This document shows, in pieces, positions 50,666-63,725 of a stretch of 64,000 nucleotides of DNA. Source of the stretch: Amoebidium appalachense (Eukaryota; Ichthyosporea); NCBI GenBank assembly GCA_963693365.1, contig CAVNZM010000013.1:6758001-6822000 (forward strand), read 5' to 3'. The position numbers and the translations under genes were made by a program. The notes under the pieces were generated by a model. The model did no database searches and was not told where the DNA came from. It saw only the letters and a program-made list of their open reading frames with translations. Each line of letters starts with the position of its first letter. The stretch's first letter is position 1.

Positions 50666-50713
<48 letters not shown>

Positions 50714-50853
50714 CCTCCCTCCCCCCCCTCCCTCCCTCTCTCTCTCTCTCTCTCTCCTCTCCCCCCCCCCCCCCCCCACCACCACCACCACCACCCATCC
50801 CCCCTCCCCACCCCACCCCACTCCCCCATGTGCCCCCCTCCCCCCCTCTCTCC

Positions 50854-50884
<31 letters not shown>

Positions 50885-51264
50885 CCCCCTCCCCCCCCCC
50901 CCCCCCCCCCACCACCACCACCACCACCCATCCCCCCCTCCCCACCCCACCCCACTCCCCCATGTGCACCCCTCCCCTCCCCCCCCTCCCCCCCCCCCCC
51001 CCCCCGCCTCCCTAGGCCTCTCTCTCTCTCTCCCCTTCTCCCCCCTCCCCCCCCCCCCCCCCCAAAAAAAAAAAAAAAAAAAAAAAAGGATACACAATTC
51101 ACTGGCCCAACGCAAATATGCACACACATACATAAAACGAGCGCGCACTCGCCGTAATCGATCGTCGACATCGACCCCATGCGCGAGCAACACACACGTG
51201 TACACGCCGACACGCGCGCTAGCACACCGTACGCACGCGGCGCACACACGCACACACACACACG

Positions 51265-51348
<84 letters not shown>

Positions 51349-51376
51349 CACACAGGCACACACGCACACGCACACG

Positions 51377-51436
<60 letters not shown>

Positions 51437-52414
51437 TATATTTCCGGCGTGCGCGTTCGGACCACACGCACACACCTAGTAGCAGAAAACCATTTTCCAA
51501 CCTCCCTGTAGTTGATGAGCCTTGCAACACCCGTACAATCGCACATGTATCCGTGACATGTGTCAATTCATGTTTTCATGTTATCAAGTATATTCGCGCC
51601 AAATTGTTTTAAACCTATCAAACATCTTTTATGTTAGTCATATATGGCTAGTTGCCCAAATTGCAGATTTTTGTGAGCCACCGTGCGCCGGCCGGCCCGG
51701 CATCAAAAGTTGTGCAACTCACAGGAAAACAAGAAACCGTTCAGTTTCAAGCACAGTGTAGAGATAAATGTGCGCGTTTCCGAGTTTTATTTCTGCCCTT
51801 TTTGCGTCTCCATACACTGCTCTCTTATTGTTCATGAGTGAGCATCGTTCTCCCACGTTCCTCCACAGGTACCGGTGACCCACTCCCTTTGTCTTTGCCA
51901 GGTGCACATGTTTCACAATCCGGAGTTGTGGTGGGGCCCAGCAGTTTTGAGGAATTTGTGCCTGCGTGGATTCTTGAGCGCGAAAGCAAACACTTGTTGA
52001 CTCTTGGTCATTTGTTCTTTTTCACAACCCCCTTCATGGTTTTGGTGCCGCGTCGGTTTCCTGTCATCCTTCGTGTTTAAATTGGTTTGGTCACACTGTA
52101 GATCTGATGCTTCCTTGTGTATTTAGAAACTCGCCCTAACACTGTGGTTTTTTTTTCCATCTTCAAAGGAGCCTACGCAGTTTTGGCAAATAGATGTATC
52201 CATCTGCCGTGTTAAACCGACAGACAACTCTCACTGCGCCTTACAGCTCTCAGATGTACCCTTGCACCTGAACTGAAAACACTTCAAAAGATAGACACCT
52301 TTCCGCCCTACCTTAACGGTTTTTTTTTCTTCTAACTCCCGCCTCTTTCCCCATCCCCCCTAACCCAGTGCCGGTCACAACTTTCTTTTTTCTTCCCTCT
52401 CTTCCAAGCTGAAA
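50020..52414. other. Intergenic repeats and unique upstream DNA
   Basis: 3' flank of the kinase: TTTG repeats and a G-run (about 50239-50285). A TC/C-rich block fills 50641-51063, including two near copies of a CACCACCACC...CCCCATGTG segment at about 50777 and 50911, then A(24) to 51087. (CA)n arrays lie at 51262-51345 and 51385-51431. From 51500 to 52414 the DNA is unique and probably holds the promoter and perhaps non-coding first exons of the coiled-coil gene (a good acceptor CCTCCACAG at about 51869 and a donor after TTTGCCAG at about 51900). No coding exon is supported. Confidence 0.5.
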
Positions 52415-52621
52415 ATGGAAGAACCTGATGGTCACATGGAACTTGAGGAGGGTGAGATAGAGCCGGAGAACCATGCTGCACGTGGCTCGCACAAGGAAAG
52501 CGCCAAGAAGAAGCTGGTGTGTTGCCTCCAACCTCCCCCTCCCCCCCGCCCCCCCTCCCCCCCCTGCCCCTTTCCCCTCTCCGCACGCGGGTCTTTGTTT
52601 CCATACTTACACATAACTACA

Positions 52622-52663
<42 letters not shown>

Positions 52664-53028
52664 ATGTCCTGACTATTTAAGTCCCCTTTTTCGTGTGTTT
52701 TGTTCATGTGCTACATTATTTTATGCTCCCCAAGTTGATATAATCTAGCTAATACATGCCAACTCTGCTTGCTGTGGTTGTTGTAGGCTGATTTTCTCGG
52801 GTGGGCTGAGATTTTGTAGCCTTACACCTATTCTTGACAACGTTCGTGGGTAGCAGATCTCTGAAAAGGGGACGCCGAGAGGGGGGGGGGGGGGGGGGGG
52901 GGGGGGGAGGGGGGGGGGGGGGGGTTGTGCAGTTGTGCTTCGTGGGTTCCCAACTTCATTTATCGAGGAAACGGGAAGAGGAGGGGAGAGGGGGTAGGAA
53001 GGTGATCACGTAAAGCAAGTGTTATCCG

Positions 53029-53063
<35 letters not shown>

Positions 53064-55757
53064 GGGATACACTAAGAAAAGAGCCACCGTTTGTAGAGAG
53101 ACTCTGATGAAGGGAGGGTGGGACGAGCAGTAGAAAGGGGCTGAACGTTGAAACGAGTACATGCCAAGGAAAAGACGTGGGAAAGTTTTGATCACTAAGT
53201 TTCTACGGTGTAGTTTTTTGGCTGTCTCTGTTTTTTCAGGTTGTTGTTTTTAAACTCTTTTCCCGCGGTTTTTTTTGCCTTCACCTCCATTTCCACCTTG
53301 TTTTTTTTTTTTTTTGTAGAAACCCCCCCCTCCCCCCCCCTCCCCCCCCCCCCCATCCCCCCCCACCACCACCACCCCCACCCCCCCACCCACCCACACA
53401 CCCACATGCCGTACACATACACACACTCTTGCACATGCCACAACTCACCTCACCCTGGCACAGAACATGTACACCTGACTACTCAAAGCACGATAAACGG
53501 CTATGAAACATAAATAATTCAGTTCCTGTTGCATATTATTAATTTCTTTCATTGCACGGCGCCTATGCTACTAGTGTGGTCCAGACTTCAATACTCATGT
53601 TGCATTTGCTCACGCAGGCAGGAAACGAGGAGCCAATCAAAGATGCCGTCGCCTGCATCCCCCAATTAAACCCCGACAAGATGATCCGCGAGAACACCAA
53701 TCACCACACAGAGTCGTTTTGCGTAAATGACCAACCAACACCATCACCCACATCTTCACCCTCATCAGCAACAGAGACACCCATACCGAAAGAAAGCGCA
53801 GAACAAAAAAACACAACAGGAGAGGGCGGAAATGCACAAACAGCGAACGAAAACGAGATCATTGAAAAAGATATACGACCAAACATGGATGAGGCGACAG
53901 AAGGGGAAGAAGAAAATGGTGCAAGCCCTTCAAAATCGGGAAACGGAAAAGAAAACACCGAAAATGCGACATGTGCAAGTGTACCTCCTCCCAAATTCCT
54001 TGTCCCGAGTGCTCTGACCTTCTCCATTCCGGCTTTCTTGGAAAATACTTCATGGAAAAAGACAAGTGAAACGGGGAAACCAAACGGAAAACCGGAAGTG
54101 AAAGCCAACGGGAAATGCTCAACAGTCGAGAACTCACCGAGTTATTCGCCCGAGAAATACACCTCCCTCCTGGAAAAGATCGAACTGCTGAAACTGCAGC
54201 TGTCCTGTGAGAAAGCACGATCCAGTCGTTTCCAGAAGGAATCGCTGAAATTTCAAGATCAGGCTCTGATCGGAGAAGCTGGGGGCCGCACGGGGGAGGT
54301 GTGGAAATTCATGAAAGAGACGCAAGAAGCCGAGGAGATGTATTGGTTGGGCAGGGAGGAGCAATGGGAAAAGGAAAAATCGGCGTGGGAAAGGAAGGAA
54401 CAAGATTATCGAGTAAGAATTGCTGAGACGAGGATGGTCTTGATCGAAACGGAAGCGCGCGCCACATCGGATAGAGCGGAAACGGAGAAATCGAAAGCGG
54501 TGGAAGCAAGAAAATATGCACAGGCGTTAGCGGAAAACACACGGTGGAGGACGGACTATAAAAGGTTTTCGGACACTTTCGTGAACATGCAGGAATCACA
54601 AGCGGCGCTTAAGGAAAAGGTTAGAGATTTGGAGGTGTCGGAGGATAAGGAGATTAGAAAAAGGAGGGAGTTGAAGAAGGATCTGGTAGAATTGGAAGGG
54701 AATTACGATGGTTTGCTGGGTGAGGTGAAGCAACTTGAGAAGGAAAACGGGGAATTACGCGGGGATTTGGAAAAGTCGGACGGAGAACTGAAGCGAGCTA
54801 ATGGGAAGAGAAAGAAACTGGAGGAGGAAAAGGCAGACTTGATAGAAGAGGTGGAGAGGTTGACCAAGAGACAAGAAAAATTGGAGGGAAGGTTGGAGAA
54901 GGAGAGAGATAAATCAGTTACGCAAAAGGAAACAAACGAAACCTCAACACAGACCGTAGAAGAGAAGGAAGGAGAGAGAGAGGATGGAAATGGAGATAGT
55001 GGAGAAGAAGGGGAGGGGGAAAGAAATGTTGAGGAGGGTGGAAGCAGGGAGAAGATTCTACCCGGCGTCATTGTCTCTCTGCACGAGGAGGTGTGCCTGT
55101 GGAAGTCGAAATACGAAGAGATGGAGGCAGAGAAACGAGTGCTCGTGAATGTACGTGCCCTTCCCCAGCCCCATCCTCCCCCCTTCCTTCCCCCCCCCCC
55201 CCCCACCCCCGCCACACACACACACACACACACACAGATGCACACAGACGAGTGAACAGTCCCCCCCCCCCCCCCTCCTCCCTCCCTCCCTCCCCCTCCC
55301 CGTGTGCACATTTCCACACCATGGAACTACGCCTAGGCCATTGCTACTGAGAACCGAAACCTCTTCCGTTGCAGAGACAAAGGAACATTCTTGATCATAG
55401 GCTCTGCTTGCACGCCTAACTTGGCTGCTGGGATATGTGATGGTTTAGTCGTCTTTATTTTTTTTGCTTTGTTTTGCTTGTTTCCATCAACCCGGCTAGT
55501 CGATATCATCTTTCCTCTTCTTTTACCCGCCCATCCAACCACCACGGTAGGCTATCCACACTGACACCCACCATCTTAAATGCCCACGTCCCAACTCTTC
55601 CCCTCCCCTGGCAATTTTTTTCACTAGCCCATCTACACACACGCATGTGCTCGCTCAAGCACGCACAAAAGCAAACATGCACACACACACGCGCGCGCGC
55701 GCGCGCGCACGCGCGCGCGCACGCACACACACCTTCACAACCACACCCCCCTCCGCA

Positions 55758-55817
<60 letters not shown>

Positions 55818-58800
55818 GTACACACACCACCCACAGCTCTGGCAGAAAGACATCCAATCGGCCACATCCGACATCGAGTTTGCCATCGCACTAGCCTCCG
55901 ATCAAATCGCGATCGCCGAGGAAGAAAAATCTACCCTTATATCAGCTATACGCAAGTATGAACACATTCTAACCTCGAAAGAATCAACCATCTCTCGTTT
56001 GGAGAAAGAATCCTCGGAGTTGGAAAGACTGCAAAAGGAAACACTTGGATACAAGAACGAGGTTGAGAAACTACAGCAGGAAGCGTGGGGACTTAGGAAC
56101 GAGCTCCAGGTTGTGAAAAATTCGAGGGACAAGGCGGAAAAGGAGGTTGAAGAAATAAGAAAGGAAACGAGGGAAAGAGAAAGAATGGAGGGGAAGAGAA
56201 AGAAGGAAGAGAGGGAGGAGAGGAAGGAGAGGCATGGGGCAGAAAGCATTGGGTGTGTGGGGGTGGCCGCGGAAGGGGTGAAGGGACACAAGGAAACATG
56301 GGGGGAGAGATTAAAGAGGTGCATGAACGATTCAGTCAGTATATTAACGAGGGAAAAGGAGGTTGCAAAGGAGGAAATACGTGTGCTAAGAGAGAGGGAG
56401 GAGGTTTTGAAAGTGAAATTAGAGATGGAGATGGAGGAAAGAGCCAAAGAGAGAAAGGAGAAGGAGAGACAAATTCACGAGAAAGAAAAGGAACTGATGG
56501 GTGCCCTAAAGGCAGCAAAAGAGATATCACAGAGGGAGCAGAAACTATTGAGTGAAAAGGAGGGGTGGGAAAACGAAAAGAGGCTTTGGCAGGAGTCCAA
56601 AACGAGACAGCTGGCAAGCATTGAGTCTTTAAGCAAGCAGATAGTTTCCTTAAAGAAAAGCCAGGGTGAGTGTGATGTGAAACGAAGGCAGACCGAGTCG
56701 CCTTTAAGGTCCGTCAAGGTGATTATGGGCAGCGGGCTGGCGGAGGCGGAGTCTAGGGTGGCCATGCTACAGGAGGAGCTACTGCAGAACACGGTGGGTG
56801 ATTGTTGGCACCCCAACCCTCCCCCTCCCCCCCTGTACCCAATACACACACACACACACACGTACACATGTCCGCACTCACACACGCACACAGATCGCCT
56901 GCAAGCCTGCCCCCCTCCCCCTCCCCACACACACTTTCCCTTTGCATATGTGCGCGGACACACACCCAGATATACGTGCTAACATAACATGCTAGCACCT
57001 GCATTCATGTACGACACACAGACATATCTCGTTCTGCATTAGCAATGCACCAATCAATAGGAAAGGAAGACAGGAGGAAGAAGCGGGGGGGGAGGGGAGG
57101 GGGGAGGGTGAAAAAGGGCAGATGGGGGGGGGGGGGGGGGGAGGGGGGGGTTGGGGAGGGGGGAGTGGAGCAAAATTCTTATAGGCCGGTTCACGTTTAT
57201 TGGTTTGTGATAATAGTGTTTACTCTTTGTGCTTCTCATCCACCTCTGATAACACGACCCCACTCTAGGGAAACTCACAGGGAGACGGGTCGGGCATGCA
57301 GTTGCAAAAAACCGATCAGGTGTGTGGGTTGGGTGTCTTTTTGGTGATATGTGTGCACCGGGATATATATTTGTTCGTGTGGGGCTATTGGGATATATGT
57401 TGGCTGTGTGGTGATAGTTGTGCATTGGGATATATGTTGGCTGTGTGGTGATAGTGGGGCATCGGGATATATTAATTTGTTTGGTGATAGTGGTGCATCG
57501 GGATATAATGGTTTTTGCTTGGTGATAGTTGCGTTTGCATCTATTATTGTCTGCCTGATGATGGAGGGATATTGGGTTATACATTCGCGGTTTGGTGATG
57601 ATTGTGCATTGAAATTTAGGATGACAAAGGGATATGATTGGTTGTTTGGTGATAGTTGTGGTGGTGCCGGTGTGGGGTGTGTACGGTTGTGTGCTGGCCA
57701 TGGCTGGGGAGAGTTGTGTTTGCGCTTGTGTTTGTGTGTGGGTGGTGATGTTTTCTACCGATGAAGCAGGGTTTGAGTTCCCGGTTCAAGCTAAGTTCGG
57801 ACGTAGGGTTTCCGCCGTGCGACCAGTCGACACTTTTGCGAAACGGTCGGTAGTGGTGGTGATTGCATCATCAGCGGTGGGTGGGGTATGTGTGGGTGTG
57901 GTGTGAGGTGTGAGGGTGTAGGAGCCGGGAAGAAGAGCGATTTGGTGAACGGTGGTGGGGGTGTCGATGGAGGTGGGAGGCATGATGGCACGAACTGGAG
58001 TAGATTGCGGTAAAGCTAGGATCTGATTGGGTCGGATAATCGTACGGAGGCGTTCGATTTCGGCGGTTGCTCGTTGGTTTGTGGCACAAAGGGCTTTGAT
58101 CTGAGTGGATATACTGTCAGTGGGATATGCATATGGAGGAATATTGAATATCATCGGCCTTGGATATATCTTACGAAGATTGGTAAACATATCCGATTCG
58201 GCTGGATATACCAGGCTATCCGGCAACGTTTGGCAACGTTTGTATATATATCACTCAGTAGATAAATATGCTGTCCATGGGATATGAATCTATGAAGTAG
58301 TAGTGTCTATCGATTCACACCTGGATGTGAGTGTTATTACAATTGTGAAGATATATTATCATTCGGATGGATATATAAGGTTATCTCTGGCGACATTTCA
58401 GAAAAATTACTTTCGAATTGGGGCCGGGCAAGACGTGGTGAGTAGGCATTTATCCGGTTAGGTTACTATATATGGAGCGACGAGGCCGCCCGCTGATAAT
58501 AGTTGTTGGGCGCATCCCCCTCCCCCTCTCCTCGCCGGAGGGGAGGAAGGTGTGTGTAAGGGGGGAGGGGGGGGGGGAGGGGGGGGGGGGCAGGAGAGAG
58601 GGGGCGGGGGGAGGGGGGGGGAGGGAGAGGGGGCGGGAGGGGGAGGGGGAGGGGGAGGGGAAGGGGAGGGAGGGAGGGAGGGAGGGAGGAAGGGCGGGAG
58701 GGAGGGAGGGAGGGAGGGAGGGAGGGAGGGAGGGATGCAGGGAGGGAGGGAGAGAGAGAGAGAAGGGGGGGGGATGCAGGAGGTGTGGGGATTACTTGTC

Positions 58801-58982
58801 TGTATGCTCTTCAAGTGCTTGGTTGAGCCTGTGTATCTCCTGCTCGAGGGTGGGAATACGTGTCTGTTGCAAGGACTGGAGGGTAGCCTGTTGCACGGTG
58901 TATTGACGCTGGAGAGAGAGCTGTGTGTGTGTGTGTGTGAAGAGAGAGAGAGGGGGGGGGGGGGGGGGAGTGAGAGAGAGAG

Positions 58983-59080
<98 letters not shown>

Positions 59081-60472
59081 GCCACTTTTAGAAGGACAAA
59101 GGTGTATGAGTGTATTGGGTTGGATTGGGGTGGGTAATGACGATGATTGCCAGGAGGGAGGAGGTGGGCTCAGTGAGAAGGGAAGGAGGCGGGGGGGCAA
59201 AGGCGGGGAGAGGGGAGGGGGGGGGGGGGGGGAGGGGGAGGTCTGAGGCTTGTTAAAGAGTTGTAGAAGTAATTTTGTATTCGTTCTTTTACGAGGATGC
59301 CGTGATAAAGCCCCCCTTCACGCCCACACCTCGATAGTTTGGGTTAGTTTTTAGGGACACTCAAGGTAGGACTAGGTGATAAGAAAGTAATGAATAAGAC
59401 TTGTAGCTTGGTTGCGCATCCAGAGAGCGCCAGAGCACATTACAGAACCAGGAGCTTCTTGAAATTTGAAACCGAAAAAGCAAATGCACAACCATCACCA
59501 CACAGCCAATGTATACCGCAACGCACAACTATCCCCAAACAACCAATCATATCCCTTTGTCTAACTTTCATCAAACCGCCATCCTAAATTTCAATGCACA
59601 ACTATCATCAAACAACCAATCATATCCCTTTGTCTAACTTTCATCAAACCGCCATCCTAAAGTCGCCAAATCGATCAAGGCCCCCACCACTCAAGCGGCT
59701 CCGATCAGATCCACCCCACACCCAGATCAAGAAGTCAAACTCGCAACCTAGCGAGGAGGGAGAGACGGAGAGATATCGCCACATTCCTGCAGGTGCATAA
59801 CACATTATCCTTCCCCGCCACAGACAACAAAAACCCACATGATCAAGCGCCCAAATACACACACACACACACACACACAGTGTGCGCGCGCGCGCGTGGG
59901 CATGCACGCACGCACGCACGCTGTTTGCCCGCCCCCTTAAAAAAAGCAGTGAATACTTGTTCCCCATTATGAAGAACAACTTGGCCTCCCTCCTGTAGAC
60001 ATCCATACGCCTATGTGCATCAGTACATGCGCAGCCTGACACACTCAGGTGCACATGAACAAGCACACACATGCATGCACATGAACTAACATCAACTCAC
60101 ACACACACACAGAAACACAATACACATACATAGAAAACACACCCGTGGGAAGGTGGTCGGGAGGGGAAGGGAAGGGGGGGGGGGGGGGGGGGGGAGGGGG
60201 GGGGGGGCGTATTTGTGTGGTTAGACATAACCCCCAGTGTGCTAACGGTGTTCCCCTACAGGTCACGGTGCCATCAAGCGGTCACTCTCTTCAGACAGCA
60301 CACCCCAGCAGACAGGTCAGGCCCCAGGTGTGCGTGCGTGCGTGGGCCCCCGTGTGTCTCTGTGTGTGTGTGTGTGGGGAGGGGGGGGGGGGGGAAGGGG
60401 GGGGGAGGGGAGGAAGGCAGTGTGACTGTGCACGAGTGTGGCTTGGTGTTGGTGTGCACGAGTGCTTTCTGC

Positions 60473-60513
<41 letters not shown>

Positions 60514-61043
60514 TGTGTGTGTTCTCGTGTGGGTATAGGTGTAAATCTGAGTCTGATGCCAGTATGGGTTGCTGTGTGGTTCATTTGAGTTTCGTGCCGT
60601 TTGCTTCTGTGTGTGTGCGTGTGCATGTGTGTGGGCGTGTGCGTGTGCGTGTGCGCGTGTGTGTGTGTGTGTACGTGCACATAAATAACTTACTAAATAT
60701 ATGTACATAGGTGGTGTATTATAAAAATGTATTTCAAGTCTTCGCCTTCACCGCCGCACACATGTCATGCACAAGCCAAATTATCAGGCACGCACATGCA
60801 TAGGCCTGACAGCCTATGCATATGTATTTATAAAACTAAAAAAAAAAAAAAAAAAAAAAAAAAGTAGGATATGGTCATAAGTCAAATCATCAGGCACACA
60901 CATGTAGATCCTGCCTAACCCTTGCCATGCACCTACAGAAAACCCAAGCCCCAGGTTTACCCCCGGCACGTTCAAGGCCCCTGCTTCGTCACCCAGGCAG
61001 AATCCGTGAACATGAACTGACCCATACTGGATGCTATATTTAG
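52415..61043 (+). CDS. Large coiled-coil protein, function unknown
   Basis: Exons: 52415-52516, 53618-55150, 55837-56793, 60262-60315 (or to 60327), 60939-61043; phase 0 at every join, about 916-920 aa. The N-terminus is acidic (MELEEGEIEPENH). Residues about 50-220 are low-complexity Ser/Glu/Asn-rich with a short conserved-looking PKFLVPSALTFSIPAFLENT. From about 230 to 840 it is almost unbroken Glu/Lys/Arg heptad sequence (LEKIELLKLQLSCEKARSSR, KKLEEEKADLIEEVERLTKR, LEMEMEERAKERKEKERQ), predicting long coiled coils of the golgin, kinesin-stalk or centrosomal scaffold kind. I recognise no motor, GRIP or other domain, so no function is claimed. The large second and third exons are certain; the last two small exons are tentative, and a second frame of the last exon (KPKPQVYPRHVQG) also looks protein-like. 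The intron 56794-60261 contains a gene on the other strand. Confidence 0.7.
52861..53070. repeat. G-run blocks in the coiled-coil gene, intron 1
   Basis: G-runs at about 52880-52924 and 53031-53062 on the sense strand. These are exceptions to the usual C-rich sense strand of introns here. Confidence 0.85.
57361..57660 (+). repeat. Minisatellite, about 37-bp unit
   Basis: Degenerate tandem units such as GGATATATGTTGGCTGTGTG followed by GTGATAGTTGTGCATTG; GGATAT motifs recur at 57361, 57391, 57428, 57465 and 57501 (spacing 30, then 37, 37 and 36). It lies 3' of the nested minus-strand gene and is related, in inverted orientation, to 59470-59665. Confidence 0.8.
57786..58920 (-). CDS. Nested minus-strand gene, two exons, unknown product
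   Basis: Exon 58920-58796 starts after a (CA)n-CAG acceptor and encodes a short coiled coil (QQATLQSLQQTR, LEQEIHRLNQALEEHTD). It can be spliced (AA + C, donor gtaatc) to 58215-57786, which reads LVYPAESDMFTNLRKIYPRP, then ATAEIERLRTIIRPNQIL and a Thr/Pro-rich tail to a TGA, giving 184 aa of a partial protein. Without that splice the first exon ends at once in TAA (58794-58796). The 5' exons were not found. The second exon has a weak polypyrimidine tract, but codon use looks real and the frame is open over 430 bases. It lies wholly inside an intron of the plus-strand coiled-coil gene. Function unknown. Confidence 0.45.
58561..58765. repeat. G-rich block with (GGGA)n
   Basis: G-runs and about 20 GGGA units (densest 58664-58752) lie just 3' of the nested gene's exon 58920-58796, within the putative intron. 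Confidence 0.9.
58981..59078. repeat. (GA)n-(GC)n-(GT)n compound microsatellite
   Basis: GA units pass into GCGCGC and then (GT)n. In minus-strand sense this is upstream of the acceptor of the nested gene's exon at 58920. Confidence 0.9.
59470..59665 (-). repeat. Minisatellite, inverted partner of 57361-57660
   Basis: Two copies of a 73-bp unit (AACCAATCATATCCCTTTGT starts at 59541 and 59614) plus degenerate partial units. The reverse complement of this sequence is found at about 57600-57660 in the other array, so the two arrays flank the nested gene as inverted repeats. Confidence 0.8.
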
Positions 61044-61471
61044 TTAAAACGAAGGAGGAACAATGAAAGTGTAAAATGTATCACAGGGTCAATTGTCATG
61101 GTTGTGAACATTAGTATCGTCGTTGATGAAAAATACAATGAACAACACTGTTGCGTTGTGATATATACGGGCGTTAGCCGCTGTGGAGAGTGTGTGGGTG
61201 GGTGGGTGTTCGATATGCTTTGTGTGTCAAAAGTGTGTGAGCGTGTGTGCGTTCGTGCGTGTGTGTGCTCGTGCATGTGCCACTGTGTTTGGGGGAGGGG
61301 ATACATGTTGAATTGATAGTATCACAGCCCCAGTTATGGTCACCCTGCATGGGCGGCACACATATGTGTACGTGTTTGGCACAGGCCCTCCCCCCCCCAA
61401 AAAAACGATTTTCGTGGCTGTTCGTTCCGCGTTCCCATGACATGGCCATCCAAGAGTCACCCGTGCTGCCC

Positions 61472-61502
<31 letters not shown>

Positions 61503-62347
61503 CTCCCCCCCCCCTCCCCCGCCCGCCCCCACCCACCCACCACCACCACCACCATCACATACGCACACCCCCCACACATGTATACATGTCACACCACCCC
61601 CCTACCAGTGCACCACCACCGTGTCCCACACACACACACACACACGTGTCACACAAGGCCGCCTAGTCACCGTCGCCAGTACCGGCCACCCTCACCACTA
61701 CCACAGCTTATTATTCCTACTTCTTTTGTAGTTTTATAAGAACTTCATACTGTAAATGGTATGGAGATTACTGTGTCAGTCATGCACTTGGGACCTTTCA
61801 AGGCTCTCGCCACATTTTGAGATTAAATTTTAAAATGCGGCACAGGAGTTTAAACTGGCGGCCTGGATAATTGATCGGTCACGTGATGATCATGATTGCA
61901 GGCTAGCCTAAGGTGGTATGTTGTTGCGTAAGACCTCATGATAAAGGCAATACACGCAGGAGTTAATTAAAAGAAAAAAAAATAATAAAATAAAAATCGG
62001 AGGGCCTTATTTCGGACCGAGCATGTGTTGCACAGTTCAACCATGATTTGGAGTTCATGACAGCCATCAGTTTGGATCCCCCATCTGGGGGGGGGGGGGG
62101 TCTCTAAAAGAAAGAAACAGAATCAGCGATAAAAACAGCCACATGGAACAGACACCCTTTCCGGTCGTTTGGACTAATTGAAGATAGACCGTGGAAACAA
62201 AACCTTTTTGACCTCTCCTTGGAGTTTAATGGGGGTCCCGTTGGGAGGGGCTGTGCATATGCATGTGAGCGTGTGCGGGTGTACCGGTGTGCACGCGTGC
62301 TTTGTGTGTTTGCTGTTTGGCTGTGTGCACACCGTGTTTCTGTTTGG

Positions 62348-62405
<58 letters not shown>

Positions 62406-63694
62406 GATCTTTTCTTTCTTTCTTTCTTTCTTTCTTTCTTTCCTTTTTTTTGTGTGTGTGTGTGCCTGTGCACGTGCGTGTATGGATGTGTGCACACGTT
62501 TGTCTATTTGGCTTTGGTTCTTTTTTTTGTGTGTGTGTGCCGTGCAAAACCCTGGCTGATAGCATACAACACCAGAGCTTATAGGTTCATACAGACCAAC
62601 ACATTCTTAGGCAGTAGCAAATCGCCACCACCGTCTCCCAACCACTCCCTTGTCTACCGGAAGCAACACCATATTTTGGGCAAGACGTTTTACAGTTTTG
62701 CCGCATTGCCACACCACAAACTTTGAAACATCGTATTTTGACCAATGAGGGCCGGGGTTTAAAATTTGTTCGTAGGGGTTGAGTGGAGGGGAGGCCTGGT
62801 ACTTCTCACATGCGAGGCAGGGGCACAAACACTGGGCTAAGTGCATACTAATAGTAAGGATTGGCAAAAGTGTCTGGCTTAGCTGACTGCACCATGAGCA
62901 CCCTCGCTGCTAGGGTGCAGGCGGTGCTTAGTAGAAGTCCGTAGTCCCTCTGACGTACCCCGAAAAATTAGCAAGAAATAATAATAATACTCAAGTTCAC
63001 CACATCCCCACTGTCCAGCCAGTACCACAAAACTACATGAGATGTGCAGGCACAGACCCATCCATCCACACACAGGCACACACACACACACACACGCACA
63101 CACACACGCACACACACACGCACATACACACACACACACACACACACATGCACACACAAAAAAGGACACAAGCACAGACCCCCCCCCCCCCCCCCACTTC
63201 CCCCCTCCCCTTCCCCCACTATCAGCCATTGGCCAATTCTAACCCATGAACGACTCTTACCGACTGAATTCCCTAGCAGAGCACCCCCCACGCCCCCACC
63301 TCCCCAACCCCCTACCTCCCTAACCCGTGTCAAGCATACTCTTTTTGTGCTCTATATGTGGAGGTGGTGTGTGTGTGTGTGGGGGGGGGGGAGAAGGGGG
63401 GGGAGGGGGGGGGGGGGGGAAAGGAAGGGAAGGGGGGACGAACAAGAACATGCCGACCTCCTTTGACCAATCACTTTCTCCCCCCCCCCTCCGCCTCTCC
63501 TTCCGCCTCTCTTCCCCTCTCCCCCAGATAGCACACCTCGTTTGGTTTGCCAGACACACGTTCGTACCGACAGCTCCGACTTCAACCCCCCTACACACTC
63601 GAGCACACACACACACCCACACACACAACACACCGACTCCCATACCGTCCATTTAAAGCATATGGGTTCCTCAGCAGAGCCCCCCCTCCCCCCC

Positions 63695-63725
<31 letters not shown>

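Noticed and set aside
51838-52080. 80-aa plus-strand frame upstream of the coiled-coil gene
   Set aside because: It contains splice-like signals but no protein similarity; more likely untranslated leader or promoter.
57361-59665. CRISPR-like array
   Set aside because: Units are degenerate, contiguous and without unique spacers, in a eukaryotic intron.
62607-62867. 86-aa minus-strand frame near the right edge
   Set aside because: No recognisable domain, no supporting exon on either side.
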